64,000 bases of DNA from Pseudovibrio sp. Alg231-02 (GCF_900143565.1 NZ_FREX01000004.1:321786-385785); one strand, 5' to 3'; positions 27,182 to 36,993 are shown, counted from the first letter of the stretch. Notes: generated by a model from the letters alone, not told the origin. Numbers and translations: made by a program.

Positions 27182-30100
27182 ATGCGATTCGACCTGATTA
27201 ATACAAACCAGAGAAACGTAATGATAATTAGAGCTCTCTCAATAATCAAAACTATACTATTATCGATTATTAAATTAACTACATCATATATATTTATAAG
27301 CTCGATATTTCTAATTTTACTCGTTTTAAGTGTATTTTTCTTCAGGGATTTTGTGTTCTCCTTCGCAGGCTCAAGCGAAAGAAAATTAATCTACAGCGCC
27401 CTTGCAATGGCAGTGTTTTCCATAATTTGGGGTGCCAGTAACTTAATTTATGTAAGCATAAAGAAGAAGAAAGTTGATTTAAGTAAAAATAAAGATAAAA
27501 GAGAAAAGCCTAAAACACCTGATCTATCCTATCTGAATGAGTTCGAGCGTGGCTTCAACCAAGCCCTGCAAACCATCAGCAGAAACTGGGCAGGCAAGGG
27601 TACTCGCAGAAATGGAAAGAACCTCTACGCGCTACCCTGGTTTGTGGTTTTGGGATCTCCAAGTTCGGGCAAGACATCCCTTATTGTTGAATCGAATTTA
27701 AAGTTTCCACTTGCACATCTTTTCTCTCAGGAAGACGCCAAGCATGTGCAACCGACAAAAGACGTTGATTGTTGGGTAACCGACGAGGCGGTTCTGTTTG
27801 ATGTTGCTGGCCAGTTTGTTGAACATGTAAACGGAAAGCAATCTGACACTCATGAAACACATTACGCAGGTTTATGGCGCCGCTTTCTCAAACTCCTGCG
27901 TGACAACCGACCACGCAGACCTATCAACGGCGTTGTCTTATGTCTCGATCTATCAGAGCTTATTTCGCTCTCCTCTCAGGAGCGAAACACGAAAGCAGCA
28001 CTTATTCATGCTCGCCTGAGCGAGATGACGGAAGTGCTGGGCACGCGCTACACCGTCCATGTCGTACTTACCAAGTTCGACCTCATCGATGGTTTCCATG
28101 AGTTCATTGGATGTCTGCCCACAGCAGAAAGGGCAAAGCCATTTGGCTTTACATTTGATCTTCATAGTGGTCGGGATCAAGACAAGTGGTTAGACGAGTT
28201 TAATGCAGCTTTTGCCAAACTGCTGGAAAACCTCAATCATACCACTGTCGATCGTATCTCAGATATTCGTTCAGCACACAAACGTCGCCAACTCTATCTG
28301 TTCACCCGTGAGATGGCTGGCTTAAGTACAATTTTGGGCGGCTTCCTCGGCAAAGCCCTGCATCAAGACAAGTTTTCAACCGCCCCTCATATTCGTGGCA
28401 TCTTCTTCTCATCAGCCCGGCAGGAAGCCATCCCAACAAATCCTGTTTTGCAGGCAACCTCACAAAAGTACGAAATAGCGCCGCCAATCCTGCCCATTCA
28501 CAGTGGCCCATCCAAGCAGTACTTCTCTTCTGCCCTGTTTGATCAGGTGGTCTTCAAAGAAGCGGGGCTTGCTGGCGACAACATCAAGATTGAACGCGCG
28601 AAGCGTTTCGCCCTCATCGGCTCAGGCCTTGCAGCTTCATTGTTGTATGTCGGCTTTTTCAGCGCTTACTGGATGGGCTACGAAAGCAACCGCGCACGCG
28701 CAGATCAGGTCGTTGATATCACTGAGAGCTTTGAAGAGCTGCTCCAGCAAGGACCAGCCCAAAACTCTAATGCGTCCGGGCAAAATTATATTCGTTCTCT
28801 TGGAGCTCTTACATCGGCAAGCGACATTTTTGGCAACTACCGCAGCAGAAACTGGCTTATGTCTCAGCTTGAGCTTTATCAGGGGCACAAAATAGGCCCG
28901 GAAGTTGAGAAAGCATATGTAGACATGCTCGCACGCTACTTTCTCCCGGAAGTGGCAGCATTCGTGCGAGATGAGATCGCAAAACTTGGAGAGGACGAGA
29001 CCGGTAGAGACAGCAATGAACGCCTTGAAGCTTTGCGCGTCTATCTCATGCTAGGAGATGCGTCGAGACGAAATGAGCTGCTGGTCAAAGCCTGGATGGA
29101 ACAGAAGTGGCAAGAGCAGTTTGAAGGTGATCTAAAGCTTCAAAAAGCTCTTCGTGATCATCTGGTCTTTGCCATTGAGACTGCAGGGCTAGAAGCCGCA
29201 CTTGATAAAGATCTGGTGGAAACCTCCCAAAGAGACTTAAGAGAAGTTCCGAGAGACCTTCGTCTTTACCGCAATATTGAACAGGTCAGCGACAGACAGC
29301 TGGCCTCATCAGTCAATTTCCGAAATGATATCGGACCAGCTTACAACATTGTTTTTGATGGCACCAGGAGCAGCAGCGGAAACGATCAGCCGATTGGGGT
29401 GAAAGAGTTTTTCACAAAAGACGCTTATCTGGACTATTTCGTAAAAATGAATGACGGCCTTTCTGTCGTCGCTGTTGAAGATGCATGGGTCGCAGATGAG
29501 CGCGATACGGTTGAGTATTCTCAAGCCGACCTGAAAGAATTCCGTCGCAAGATCGTGTCCCGCTATGCGACCAATTACATCTCCAGTTGGAACACCGCGC
29601 TGAACCGTTTGGAAATTACTGATTTCAGAAATCTGGATCATGCGGTTGATATTCTTGAAACCCTGACTGGCCCAGACCGACCGCTGAACCGGCTCATCAA
29701 CCGCGTCAAAAGTGAAACTGAGATCTATGAAGGCAAGCTTATCGAGCTGAATGCCGAACAGGCCGTGGACTCTGACCTTCCCTTCGATATCTACCGCGAG
29801 CAAGGATTGCGTGTCCGTCGGGCATTTTCCAATCTGAACGGCTTGGTTGAAGCAGAGGAAGGCGAAAAAGCCTACCTGGAAGATCTGGATGCTGCACTCA
29901 ACACACTCTACGAATACCTCAAAGACATCCGACAAGCAGGGGAACGCTCTGGCGAAGTAGCCCTCGCGCGCGCGAAAGCCAGGATTGACCTGCAGGGAGA
30001 GGACCCGATCTATACTCTCAAACGTATAGGTGTTGATCTGCCAAGTCCATTGAACCGCTTCTTCGCAAAATTGGCGGACCAAAGCTGGAAGGTTCTGCTG

Positions 30101-30808
30101 CAGGAAGCCAAGAAGGAACTGCAGCGCAGCTGGAATGAAGAGATTTATGCAGACTATAATCTGAACTATGCTCAGCTCTATCCATTCAACAAACAAGCTG
30201 AGCAAGAAATACCGCTTGAAGAGTTTGAGAGTTTCTTCGGTCCCGGCGGCAAAATCGAGACATTCTATAAGAAAAACCTCATTGTATTTGTTGATGAAGC
30301 AACGGGCGAACCCAAAACCATCGATGGCCGCCACTTAGCCATCGAGAAGGATTTCCAGGACAACCTGAAGATCATTCTGGATCTGCGCAGGAGCTACTTT
30401 AACTCCGAAGGGCTCATTGGCGTTGAGTACAATATTCAGCCTGTGGCTCTTGCAGCCAAACTGCGTCGTGCCGTGATGAATATTGAAGGGCAGATCATTT
30501 CCTATTCACATGGGCCAAGGCGTCCAATCCGCGTGATTTGGCCTAACGTGCTTACAAATGAGGCAGAGAGCAGCCTTTCAGTCTTCCCTGCAGGAAGAGG
30601 TCGTCCGCATACAGTTACGTTCAAAGGGCCTTGGTCTGGTTTCCGACTGCTGGACTTTGCTACAACGAAGGGCTTTGACAGCAATGGTGCACTGATCGAA
30701 TTTAGTTTCGACGGTCAAAAAGCAACTTATTCACTGCTTCACAAAGGTGCTAGTTCGCTCGCACGCAAGCAACCATTGTCCGGTCTTATCCTACCAGCAA
30801 AGATGTAA
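27182..30808 (+). CDS. tssM: T6SS membrane complex subunit TssM (IcmF family)
   Basis: Inner-membrane scaffold of the TssJLM complex, 1208 aa. Two N-terminal TM segments (IFISSIFLILLVLSVFFF and YSALAMAVFSIIWGASNLIY) are followed by a cytoplasmic NTPase-like domain with an intact Walker A, GSPSSGKT at 158-165. A third TM lies near residues 479-500 (IGSGLAASLLYVGFFSAYW), and a long periplasmic domain ends in the beta-rich TssJ-binding part. The first ~330 bases are far more AT-rich than the rest of the gene. ATG 27182 has no Shine-Dalgarno; ATG 27221, preceded by GAGAA, is an alternative start 13 codons in. It is transcribed with tssA. Confidence 0.95.
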   Translation: MRFDLINTNQRNVMIIRALSIIKTILLSIIKLTTSYIFISSIFLILLVLSVFFFRDFVFSFAGSSERKLIYSALAMAVFSIIWGASNLIYVSIKKKKVDLSKNKDKREKPKTPDLSYLNEFERGFNQALQTISRNWAGKGTRRNGKNLYALPWFVVLGSPSSGKTSLIVESNLKFPLAHLFSQEDAKHVQPTKDVDCWVTDEAVLFDVAGQFVEHVNGKQSDTHETHYAGLWRRFLKLLRDNRPRRPINGVVLCLDLSELISLSSQERNTKAALIHARLSEMTEVLGTRYTVHVVLTKFDLIDGFHEFIGCLPTAERAKPFGFTFDLHSGRDQDKWLDEFNAAFAKLLENLNHTTVDRISDIRSAHKRRQLYLFTREMAGLSTILGGFLGKALHQDKFSTAPHIRGIFFSSARQEAIPTNPVLQATSQKYEIAPPILPIHSGPSKQYFSSALFDQVVFKEAGLAGDNIKIERAKRFALIGSGLAASLLYVGFFSAYWMGYESNRARADQVVDITESFEELLQQGPAQNSNASGQNYIRSLGALTSASDIFGNYRSRNWLMSQLELYQGHKIGPEVEKAYVDMLARYFLPEVAAFVRDEIAKLGEDETGRDSNERLEALRVYLMLGDASRRNELLVKAWMEQKWQEQFEGDLKLQKALRDHLVFAIETAGLEAALDKDLVETSQRDLREVPRDLRLYRNIEQVSDRQLASSVNFRNDIGPAYNIVFDGTRSSSGNDQPIGVKEFFTKDAYLDYFVKMNDGLSVVAVEDAWVADERDTVEYSQADLKEFRRKIVSRYATNYISSWNTALNRLEITDFRNLDHAVDILETLTGPDRPLNRLINRVKSETEIYEGKLIELNAEQAVDSDLPFDIYREQGLRVRRAFSNLNGLVEAEEGEKAYLEDLDAALNTLYEYLKDIRQAGERSGEVALARAKARIDLQGEDPIYTLKRIGVDLPSPLNRFFAKLADQSWKVLLQEAKKELQRSWNEEIYADYNLNYAQLYPFNKQAEQEIPLEEFESFFGPGGKIETFYKKNLIVFVDEATGEPKTIDGRHLAIEKDFQDNLKIILDLRRSYFNSEGLIGVEYNIQPVALAAKLRRAVMNIEGQIISYSHGPRRPIRVIWPNVLTNEAESSLSVFPAGRGRPHTVTFKGPWSGFRLLDFATTKGFDSNGALIEFSFDGQKATYSLLHKGASSLARKQPLSGLILPAKM

Positions 30809-30813
30809 CTCTT

Positions 30814-32238
30814 ATGACCGCATCAGAAGCAAAATCAGAAGAGGCAGCTCCGGCTGCGTCTTCTCTTTTCGTAACATCCTATGACGACCTCGCCAAAGCG
30901 GTCCTTTCCCCCATTTCAGATAGGTTTGAAGACGACATTGAAGATCATCCAGACTTTGACGCCGTCAGTGATGAGTTGATGAAACGCGGCACCCTCTCTC
31001 ACGGCTCGATCGACTGGAGTCTGGTAGAGCGGGAAGCGCTGCAACTGCTGCAAAACACTCAAAAAAGCCTGGCAGTTTTGGAAGCTGTGCTGCTTGCCCG
31101 AATGACGCGGAAAACACGCGGGGCTTTGACCAGTTGCATCCGAGGCCTTGATGCCTGCTTAATAATGCCAAGAGCAGACCTCTGTCCAAAAGAAACTCGA
31201 AGATTTGATCTCATCCTACGCCGTATTTGTGGTTTATTCAGCATGGATGCGTTACCCGGCAAGCCCGGCACAGAAGCTGAAAAACTGGATGAAAGCCTTG
31301 CTCGCCTGACCAAAAACGAACTCTTGCTTGAGCACGGCCTTGTAAAAGATTTTCGTGTGCTTCAGGAGAGACTTGAGCTTGAAAAGAAGCAGACGGAGAA
31401 AGAGAAAACGCAGACTGCTGCCGGATCCTCTGCATCAGGAGATGGAGCAAAAACGGGGAGTATCGGTTCCGCAACTCCGATGGATGCACGTTCCTTTAAA
31501 CGCACCACCGCTGAGATATGCACGCTCATCTTTCAGGAAGATCCATCCCTTCCCTTTATCTACCAGCTGCGCCGCCATGCATGCTGGCAAGAGATAACAG
31601 GTGCACCTCAGATAACATCTGAGTCCAAAACTATTATTCCTGCCGTATCAATAGATACCTGCGACAAATATCGCGATGCGCTCAAACAAAGCAATGCAGA
31701 TATAGCAATCATTCACCAGTTAGAAACAACGCTGTTTTCTATGCCATTTTGGATTGAAGGCCAGTTCATTTCAGCTCAATTGGCTCTCAAAGCCGACCAC
31801 ATACAAGTCGCTAATGCCATCACAGAGAGCACCCAAGAGTTCATAGGCCGGCTCCCGGAACTTCGCGAACTGTCCTTCAACGATGGCACCCCCTTCATAG
31901 AAGGAGAAACGGCGGAATGGTTAAACTCAAAGCCTGCGCACGCAGACATGCCTGCACAGGCAGATTACCAGCAGGAAAGCAAAGGTCTCACAGACTTTGT
32001 TGGCAATCCAAGATTAGCCTCAAAATGGAATGGAGAGTATAAATCACAACGCTCCCCACGCCAAAAGGCCTTCATGGAACTTGCTATGCTGGAAGATCTC
32101 GCAGGCTCCGGCTTCTCCGCCCTCGTCTCCGACCAAACACTGCGCCTACAAACATCCGTCGAAGAAACATCCATAACCGACTGGGATCCCGAATTCTTCA
32201 AAAGAGCCGCTGCCCTTACACGCAAGAGCCGAAAATGA
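30814..32238 (+). CDS. tssA: T6SS protein TssA (ImpA N-terminal domain)
   Basis: Cytoplasmic cap/priming protein, 474 aa, that coordinates growth of tube and sheath. The N-terminal ImpA_N region (residues ~25-150) includes SPISDRFEDDIEDHPDFDAV and WSLVEREALQLLQNTQKSL. A charged linker around residues 185-220 leads to a second region (FKRTTAEICTLIFQEDPSLP, then IYQLRRHACWQEI) typical of the VasJ-like TssA branch. The C-terminal part (AFMELAMLEDLAGSGFSALV) is helical. It begins five bases past tssM, so the two are co-transcribed. Assignment to a TssA subclass is tentative. Confidence 0.86.
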   Translation: MTASEAKSEEAAPAASSLFVTSYDDLAKAVLSPISDRFEDDIEDHPDFDAVSDELMKRGTLSHGSIDWSLVEREALQLLQNTQKSLAVLEAVLLARMTRKTRGALTSCIRGLDACLIMPRADLCPKETRRFDLILRRICGLFSMDALPGKPGTEAEKLDESLARLTKNELLLEHGLVKDFRVLQERLELEKKQTEKEKTQTAAGSSASGDGAKTGSIGSATPMDARSFKRTTAEICTLIFQEDPSLPFIYQLRRHACWQEITGAPQITSESKTIIPAVSIDTCDKYRDALKQSNADIAIIHQLETTLFSMPFWIEGQFISAQLALKADHIQVANAITESTQEFIGRLPELRELSFNDGTPFIEGETAEWLNSKPAHADMPAQADYQQESKGLTDFVGNPRLASKWNGEYKSQRSPRQKAFMELAMLEDLAGSGFSALVSDQTLRLQTSVEETSITDWDPEFFKRAAALTRKSRK

Positions 32239-32585
32239 TGAATAACCCACCGACAACATTCATTACCGAATGCAAACTCGAACCAAAGTGCGGGCTTTGC
32301 ACTCCAAAAACTAGAGACTACCATTTATCTCGAGTCCCCTAAGATATCTGGTGTGAACAAAACTATCTCACTTTCCCGTCCATATTCAAATAGAGGAACT
32401 GAAGAAAGTTTCATTTAGAATTTAATTAATGTGTGAGCATGGTAATAACTGCATTTCATCTCATGAGTATAGATTGCTACACGCACAGGTCCTTTGGAAT
32501 AGAAAAATTAAACCGTAACCTCCCTGCTTCTCATTCTGGAGGAAGGAAACAGGGAGGTTGGGTGGGAACTGGTTGTGGCTGATAG
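32239..32585. other. Gene-free stretch between tssA and the M20 amidohydrolase
   Basis: About 350 bases between convergent genes. It holds the terminator described at 32517-32559 and a short AGTGC/GCACT hairpin some 50 bases past the tssA stop. No coding frame or other repeat is seen. No hcp or vgrG remnant is recognisable here. Confidence 0.5.
32517..32559 (-). terminator. Terminator-like hairpin after the M20 amidohydrolase gene
   Basis: A perfect 10-bp stem (AACCTCCCTG 32517-32526 with CAGGGAGGTT 32550-32559) has a 23-base loop. On the minus strand it is followed within about 10 bases by a T-rich tract (TTTAATTTTTCT), suiting termination of the leftward unit. Confidence 0.55.
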
Positions 32586-33749
32586 TTAGGCGTTAGCTGG
32601 GAGTTGGTCTTTTACGAGTTCGGTCCAGAAGCTGACGCCGGTCATTAGGATGTTGTCGTTGAAGTCGTAGAAGGGTTTGTGGAGGGCTGTGCCGCCTTTT
32701 TCGCCTACTTTTCCGTTGCCGACGAGAATGTAGCAACTTGGGACTTTGCGTTGCATGTACGAAAAATCCTCTGAGATGGTGAAGGGAGGAGCTTCGCCGT
32801 CTACGTTTTCTTCTCCGGCGATTGCTTTGGCAACACGAACGGCAACAGCTGTTTCCTTTGGCGTGTTGATCGTGGAGAGGAATGTGTTGGTGAACTTATA
32901 TTTGTATTCAACGCCGGCTGAAACACACTGACCAGCAGCCACTCTTTCGATGGCAGCTTCAATCTTTGCCAACGCTTCATCAGTAAAGCAGCGGGTGTCG
33001 CCTTTGATGGTTGCGGACGATGGAATAACGTTGGTTGTGCCGTTGGTGGTGAACTCCGTCACCGAGATCACGGCAGGTTCATGAATTGAACTCAAGTTAC
33101 GGCTGGTGACCGTTTGCAGGGCCAGTATGATCTGCGCGCCAACCACGATTGGGTCAGTGCCCATGTGAGGCATTGCAGCATGACCGCCTGTCGCGAGGAT
33201 CTCGATTTCAAAACCACTTTCCGATGCCATGATCGAGCCCGGATTGGTTACAAAATGGCCTTCCGGAACGCCCGGCACGTTGTGCATGGCGTAGATGGCA
33301 TCCATCTTGAAACGGTCAAACAGGCCATCTTCGATCATTGCTTTTGCGCCGACGCCGTGCTCTTCACCCGGCTGAAAGATGAAATAGACTGTTCCATCGA
33401 AATTCTTATGCGTTGCTAGCTCATGGGCAGCACCAAGCAGCATGGTGGTGTGTCCGTCATGACCACACGCATGCATCATCCCATCGGTTTGGGATTTATA
33501 GGCGAAGTCATTTTCCTCGGTAATTTTGAGGGCGTCCATGTCTGCACGCAGGCCAATCGTGCGGTCGCTATCACCACATTTAAGCACGCCAACCAAGCCG
33601 GTGCGACCGATATTGCGGTGAACTTCAATGCCGAATTCTTCCAGCTTCTGGGCGATGAACTCGGATGTTTTCACTTCTTCAAAGCCAAATTCCGGTATTT
33701 GATGCAAGTGCTGGCGCCACGCAATGACCTGTTCTTCGATTTTGCTCAT
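32586..33749 (-). CDS. M20 family amidohydrolase (hippurate hydrolase / N-acyl-amino-acid deacylase type)
   Basis: Cytoplasmic zinc-type metallohydrolase of 387 aa that cleaves N-acyl groups from amino acids or related amides. The metal site is visible as CGHDGH at 95-100 and GEEHG at about 129-132, with the usual start WRQHLHQIPEFGFEE. It is the last gene of a leftward set with a BCCT carrier and an M24 enzyme. Divergent to that set run a YheO-type regulator, RidA and diaminopropionate ammonia-lyase, so an acylated diamino acid is a reasonable substrate guess. DoeB2-like deacetylases of ectoine breakdown belong to the same superfamily, but that match is not proven. Confidence 0.85.
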   Translation of the reverse strand: MSKIEEQVIAWRQHLHQIPEFGFEEVKTSEFIAQKLEEFGIEVHRNIGRTGLVGVLKCGDSDRTIGLRADMDALKITEENDFAYKSQTDGMMHACGHDGHTTMLLGAAHELATHKNFDGTVYFIFQPGEEHGVGAKAMIEDGLFDRFKMDAIYAMHNVPGVPEGHFVTNPGSIMASESGFEIEILATGGHAAMPHMGTDPIVVGAQIILALQTVTSRNLSSIHEPAVISVTEFTTNGTTNVIPSSATIKGDTRCFTDEALAKIEAAIERVAAGQCVSAGVEYKYKFTNTFLSTINTPKETAVAVRVAKAIAGEENVDGEAPPFTISEDFSYMQRKVPSCYILVGNGKVGEKGGTALHKPFYDFNDNILMTGVSFWTELVKDQLPANA

Positions 33750-33784
33750 TGAAGTTCCCTTACCTCCTTTAAGAAACTTACAAG

Positions 33785-33809
33785 GAGGCAGCCCTGGAGC
33801 GGCTGCCTC
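33785..33809. terminator. Intercistronic hairpin between the BCCT and M20 genes
   Basis: A 9-bp perfect stem (GAGGCAGCC 33785-33793 with GGCTGCCTC 33801-33809) has a 7-base loop and lies between the BCCT stop and the M20 start. No T-run follows on the transcribed minus strand, so it may stabilise or partly terminate the message rather than end it. Confidence 0.45.
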
Positions 33810-33837
33810 TTCGCTTTATTTGTTTTTATTCTGCAGC

Positions 33838-35388
33838 TTATTTGATTGCTGGCACGCCTTCTTCCGCTTGCTTTTCATCAGCAAATTCTTCACGGAACAT
33901 CTTGAATGTACTGATCATTGCTATGAAGAGCACAAACATCAATGGCAGAGCGAAAATCAAACTGATGGACTGCAACAGATCGATACCAGATTTTGTTGCC
34001 AGCATCAGTGTCAAAGCCATAGCACCCTGTGCAATGGTCCACATAACCTTCTGCTTATTGCTTGGGTTCAGGGAACCATCTTCACTCATGGAGCTGAGTG
34101 TGAAGGTTGAGCTGTTCATGGATGTGATGAAGCAGGTGAACAGAGCAATCACAACACCAATGGAGATGACGGTACCGAGTGGGAAGTCTTCCAGCACGAT
34201 GAAGGTTGCAGCTTTAGACGACGCTGCTGCAGCTTCCAACGCCTCCGGAGAGGCTTCAAGGCCAATTGTGCCGAAGAACGCAACCCAGAGGAAGATACCG
34301 AGGCATGGCAGGATCATAGACCCAAGGATGAACTCACGGACTGTACGGCCTTTGGAGACACGTGCAATGAACGGACCAACAAACGGCGCCCAGGCAATTG
34401 CCCATGCGTAGTAGTAGATTGGCCAGCCACCGATCCACGAGGTTTCTTTATCAGCGGCAAAGGTTGGCAACATCAACGCATCAGTAAAGAAGTCGTTCAT
34501 GTAGTTACCCATTGTATCAAAGTAAACATTGATCATCTGGGTGGTTGGGCCAAGCGCGCCGACGAGTACAATCAAACCAACAAGAAGGTAGGCGTTGTAA
34601 TCGGAAAGGATCTTGATGCCTTTTTCAAGACCAGTGGTGGTGCACAAAATGGTGATGACTGTGATGGCACCCACAAGAATGATTTTTGTCAGAGGGCCAT
34701 CCGGTGTGCCAATCAGATAAGAGGAGCTGATGGACAGGGACAGGCCAGTTTGACCAAGAGAGGTAGAAATACCTGCGATGGCGCCAAACACACAAACCAG
34801 ATTGATCAGTTTGCCCCAGCCACCATTTGCTTTATCACGGCCCCATGGGAGCAAAATGTTACTGATCAGGCCGCTTTCGCCTTTACGGTACATCAGATAA
34901 CCGAGGATCAGACCAACCACGGAGAATGCAGCCCAGGCCTGAATGCCCTGGTGAATGAAGCTCTGCTTCATCGCAAACTCAGCTGCTGCAGGTGTTTGTG
35001 CAGCAATACCGGTTGTCTCTAACGGGTTCATGTAGTGATAAACTGGTTCTGCAACACCCCAGTAGAGCATTACTGTACCCATACCAGCGGAGAACAGCAT
35101 CGCAATCCATGAGAAGGTGCTGAACTCTGGTCTGGAATCGTCCGCTCCGAAGCGGATATTGCCGTATTTACTGAAGGCGAAGAAGAACATCACCATGACA
35201 TAGGCAAAGGAGCCTGCCATATAGATCCAACCGAATTTATCGGTCAGATAGTTCATGGTGCTTACACCGACATTAAACAGTTGATCCGGGAACAGGATGC
35301 CTGACAGAACCACGACAACAATGAATGTCATCGTGCTGGCAAAGAGCATCTTACCTTGTTTTAGTTGTTGTACAGCTTGGTTACTCAT
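33838..35388 (-). CDS. BCCT family (betaine/carnitine/choline-type) transporter
   Basis: Inner-membrane secondary transporter, 516 aa, with about 12 hydrophobic segments. The family signature is clear: GMGTVMLYWGVAEPVYHY in the TM3 region and YYYAWAIAWAPFVGPFIARV with the aromatic box used to bind quaternary amines. The cytoplasmic loop RVSKGRTVREFILG is also conserved. BCCT carriers use sodium or proton gradients or exchange. There is no long C-terminal osmosensing tail, so uptake for catabolism is more likely than osmoregulation. Neighbouring hydrolases and a lyase suggest a zwitterionic diamino-acid derivative as substrate, which is inference. Confidence 0.88.
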   Translation of the reverse strand: MSNQAVQQLKQGKMLFASTMTFIVVVVLSGILFPDQLFNVGVSTMNYLTDKFGWIYMAGSFAYVMVMFFFAFSKYGNIRFGADDSRPEFSTFSWIAMLFSAGMGTVMLYWGVAEPVYHYMNPLETTGIAAQTPAAAEFAMKQSFIHQGIQAWAAFSVVGLILGYLMYRKGESGLISNILLPWGRDKANGGWGKLINLVCVFGAIAGISTSLGQTGLSLSISSSYLIGTPDGPLTKIILVGAITVITILCTTTGLEKGIKILSDYNAYLLVGLIVLVGALGPTTQMINVYFDTMGNYMNDFFTDALMLPTFAADKETSWIGGWPIYYYAWAIAWAPFVGPFIARVSKGRTVREFILGSMILPCLGIFLWVAFFGTIGLEASPEALEAAAASSKAATFIVLEDFPLGTVISIGVVIALFTCFITSMNSSTFTLSSMSEDGSLNPSNKQKVMWTIAQGAMALTLMLATKSGIDLLQSISLIFALPLMFVLFIAMISTFKMFREEFADEKQAEEGVPAIK

Positions 35389-35503
35389 AACTCTCCCCTG
35401 AGTTAACCGCTACAGCGCTAAGGATAAGCAATGCCGAAGCAAATTATCCTGACTGCATAGGAGGGAAGCCGTCTCTCTGCCCCGAGGGGACGGCTCATGC
35501 TTG

Positions 35504-36670
35504 TTATTTAATGATGATCATTTCTGGCGTAGCACGCTCGGTGAGCCACTCTGCACCGTCTTCTGTGATGACGATATTTTCCTCATGAACCATCTGCTTT
35601 CCTGGCGCGTAGTTCATGCCCGGTTCCAAAGTCAGAACCATACCCGGCACAAGCAAAGTGTTGTCGGTTGCTGTGTGAGATGGGCGCTCTGTCAGCTCCA
35701 TGCCAAGACCGTGGCCAATGCGGCCTACGTCATTACCAAGAGCACCGGCAGCTTCCAGAACACTCCACATTGCATTGTAGATGTCTGTGGTCGTGTTGCC
35801 CGGTTTGGCGGCTTCAAAGCCTTTGGTTGTTGCTTCCCATGTTGCGCGATAGGCAGCAAGCGTCTCTTCACTTGCAGAGCCAAACGCCCAGTTGCGGTCA
35901 AAATCTGAGAAGTAACCATCTTTGACTGCACCTGTGTCGATGATGAGAACATCACCGTCATTCAGCACGCGGTCCGTTGGGCCCATGATGATGCTGTCAT
36001 AGCCATCGGGACCAGACCCTGCGATAATGTAAGGGCACTCATCCGCACCTGCCGTGAGCATGTCAATTCTGAACTGCTTGCAGATTTCGCGCTCGGTCAT
36101 TCCAGTTTTTGCGTAGTTTGGAATGAGGTCGAAGGCTTGATTGGTGATACGGCAGATTTGGCGGGTTTTGTTGATTTCAGCCGCAGACTTGATCTGGCGA
36201 AGATTGTGAATTGCAAGCGCAACGTCAACAAATTCTAACTCAACCTTATTGCGCAGTTCCAGGAAGTTATTTGTTGGCATGCGTAGATAGGATTCAATGC
36301 CGAGCGTTGCACCCACACGACCGTACTTCTTAGGCAGATCATTCATGGCCTTGGCAACCAGAGAAATGCCATCATCTTCAGGGCAAGGTGATGCCCAGGT
36401 ACGGATATCATCAATCCATGTTGCCGCCATTCCAGTGGCGCCGATCTCTGGTATCACCGCGATTGGCTTGCCTTCAAGAGGTACAATCAGAAACCATGGT
36501 CGTGTTGGACTATGCCAAAACTGAGTGAAAAAACCAGAGAAGTAGCGGACATTTGGTTCTGTCGTGAAAAGGACAGCGTCCACTTTTTGCTCATGCATCA
36601 CCTTTTGCAGGCGTGCTGTCCGGCTTTCAAATTCTGAAACTTCAAAGCCCCTCAAAGAAAACTCTGACAT
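35504..36670 (-). CDS. M24 family metallohydrolase (Xaa-Pro peptidase / creatinase fold)
   Basis: Pita-bread-fold hydrolase of 388 aa with an N-terminal creatinase-type domain (about residues 1-150) and a catalytic domain with all five dinuclear metal ligands: Asp245 (LIIDTGA), Asp256 (FSDFDRN), His320 (GRIGHGLGM), Glu349 (TLEPGM) and Glu364 (HEENIVIT). This fold serves Xaa-Pro aminopeptidases, creatinase, ectoine hydrolase DoeA and DMSP lyase DddP; the sequence opening resembles neither DoeA nor DddP as I know them. The frame extends to 36730, but ATG 36670 has GGGAG seven bases upstream. It is the first gene of the leftward M24-BCCT-M20 group. Confidence 0.85.
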   Translation of the reverse strand: MSEFSLRGFEVSEFESRTARLQKVMHEQKVDAVLFTTEPNVRYFSGFFTQFWHSPTRPWFLIVPLEGKPIAVIPEIGATGMAATWIDDIRTWASPCPEDDGISLVAKAMNDLPKKYGRVGATLGIESYLRMPTNNFLELRNKVELEFVDVALAIHNLRQIKSAAEINKTRQICRITNQAFDLIPNYAKTGMTEREICKQFRIDMLTAGADECPYIIAGSGPDGYDSIIMGPTDRVLNDGDVLIIDTGAVKDGYFSDFDRNWAFGSASEETLAAYRATWEATTKGFEAAKPGNTTTDIYNAMWSVLEAAGALGNDVGRIGHGLGMELTERPSHTATDNTLLVPGMVLTLEPGMNYAPGKQMVHEENIVITEDGAEWLTERATPEMIIIK

Positions 36671-36993
36671 GATGTGCTCCCGTTTTATGACAGAGTGGCC
36701 GGACCCGAAATTGCAAATTTGTGAACGCAAATGGGTTCAACCAGTCTTTGAGTTACATATTTAATACAATATCATTTCAGTCAACAATATTAGACTGAAC
36801 TAGGCGTTCATACATATATATTTCTGAATTTCCGTCCTCTTTAGTGGATAAAAGACCCGCATCACTACGTATTTTAGCTCAAAATTAGCTTTTACAGTTA
36901 AATGAAGTGAACTTTTCGTTGCAAACACCGGGAAACGTGGTTACCAACACAAGGAACCTATTACGCATTCAGGCGAGCCTTGAGAAAACAGTT
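36671..36993. promoter_or_regulatory. Divergent promoter region with inverted-repeat operator candidate
   Basis: An AT-rich 323-base gap between the leftward M24-BCCT-M20 unit and the rightward regulator-ridA-dpaL unit. It contains a perfect 7-bp inverted repeat, TTCAGTC at 36776-36782 and GACTGAA at 36793-36799, separated by 10 AT-rich bases. This is a plausible binding site for the YheO-type regulator encoded next to it. No coding frame is credible here. Confidence 0.45.

Noticed and set aside
29309-30334. A 341-codon open frame antisense to tssM
   Set aside because: No start signal, no family resemblance and fully inside a well-supported tssM.
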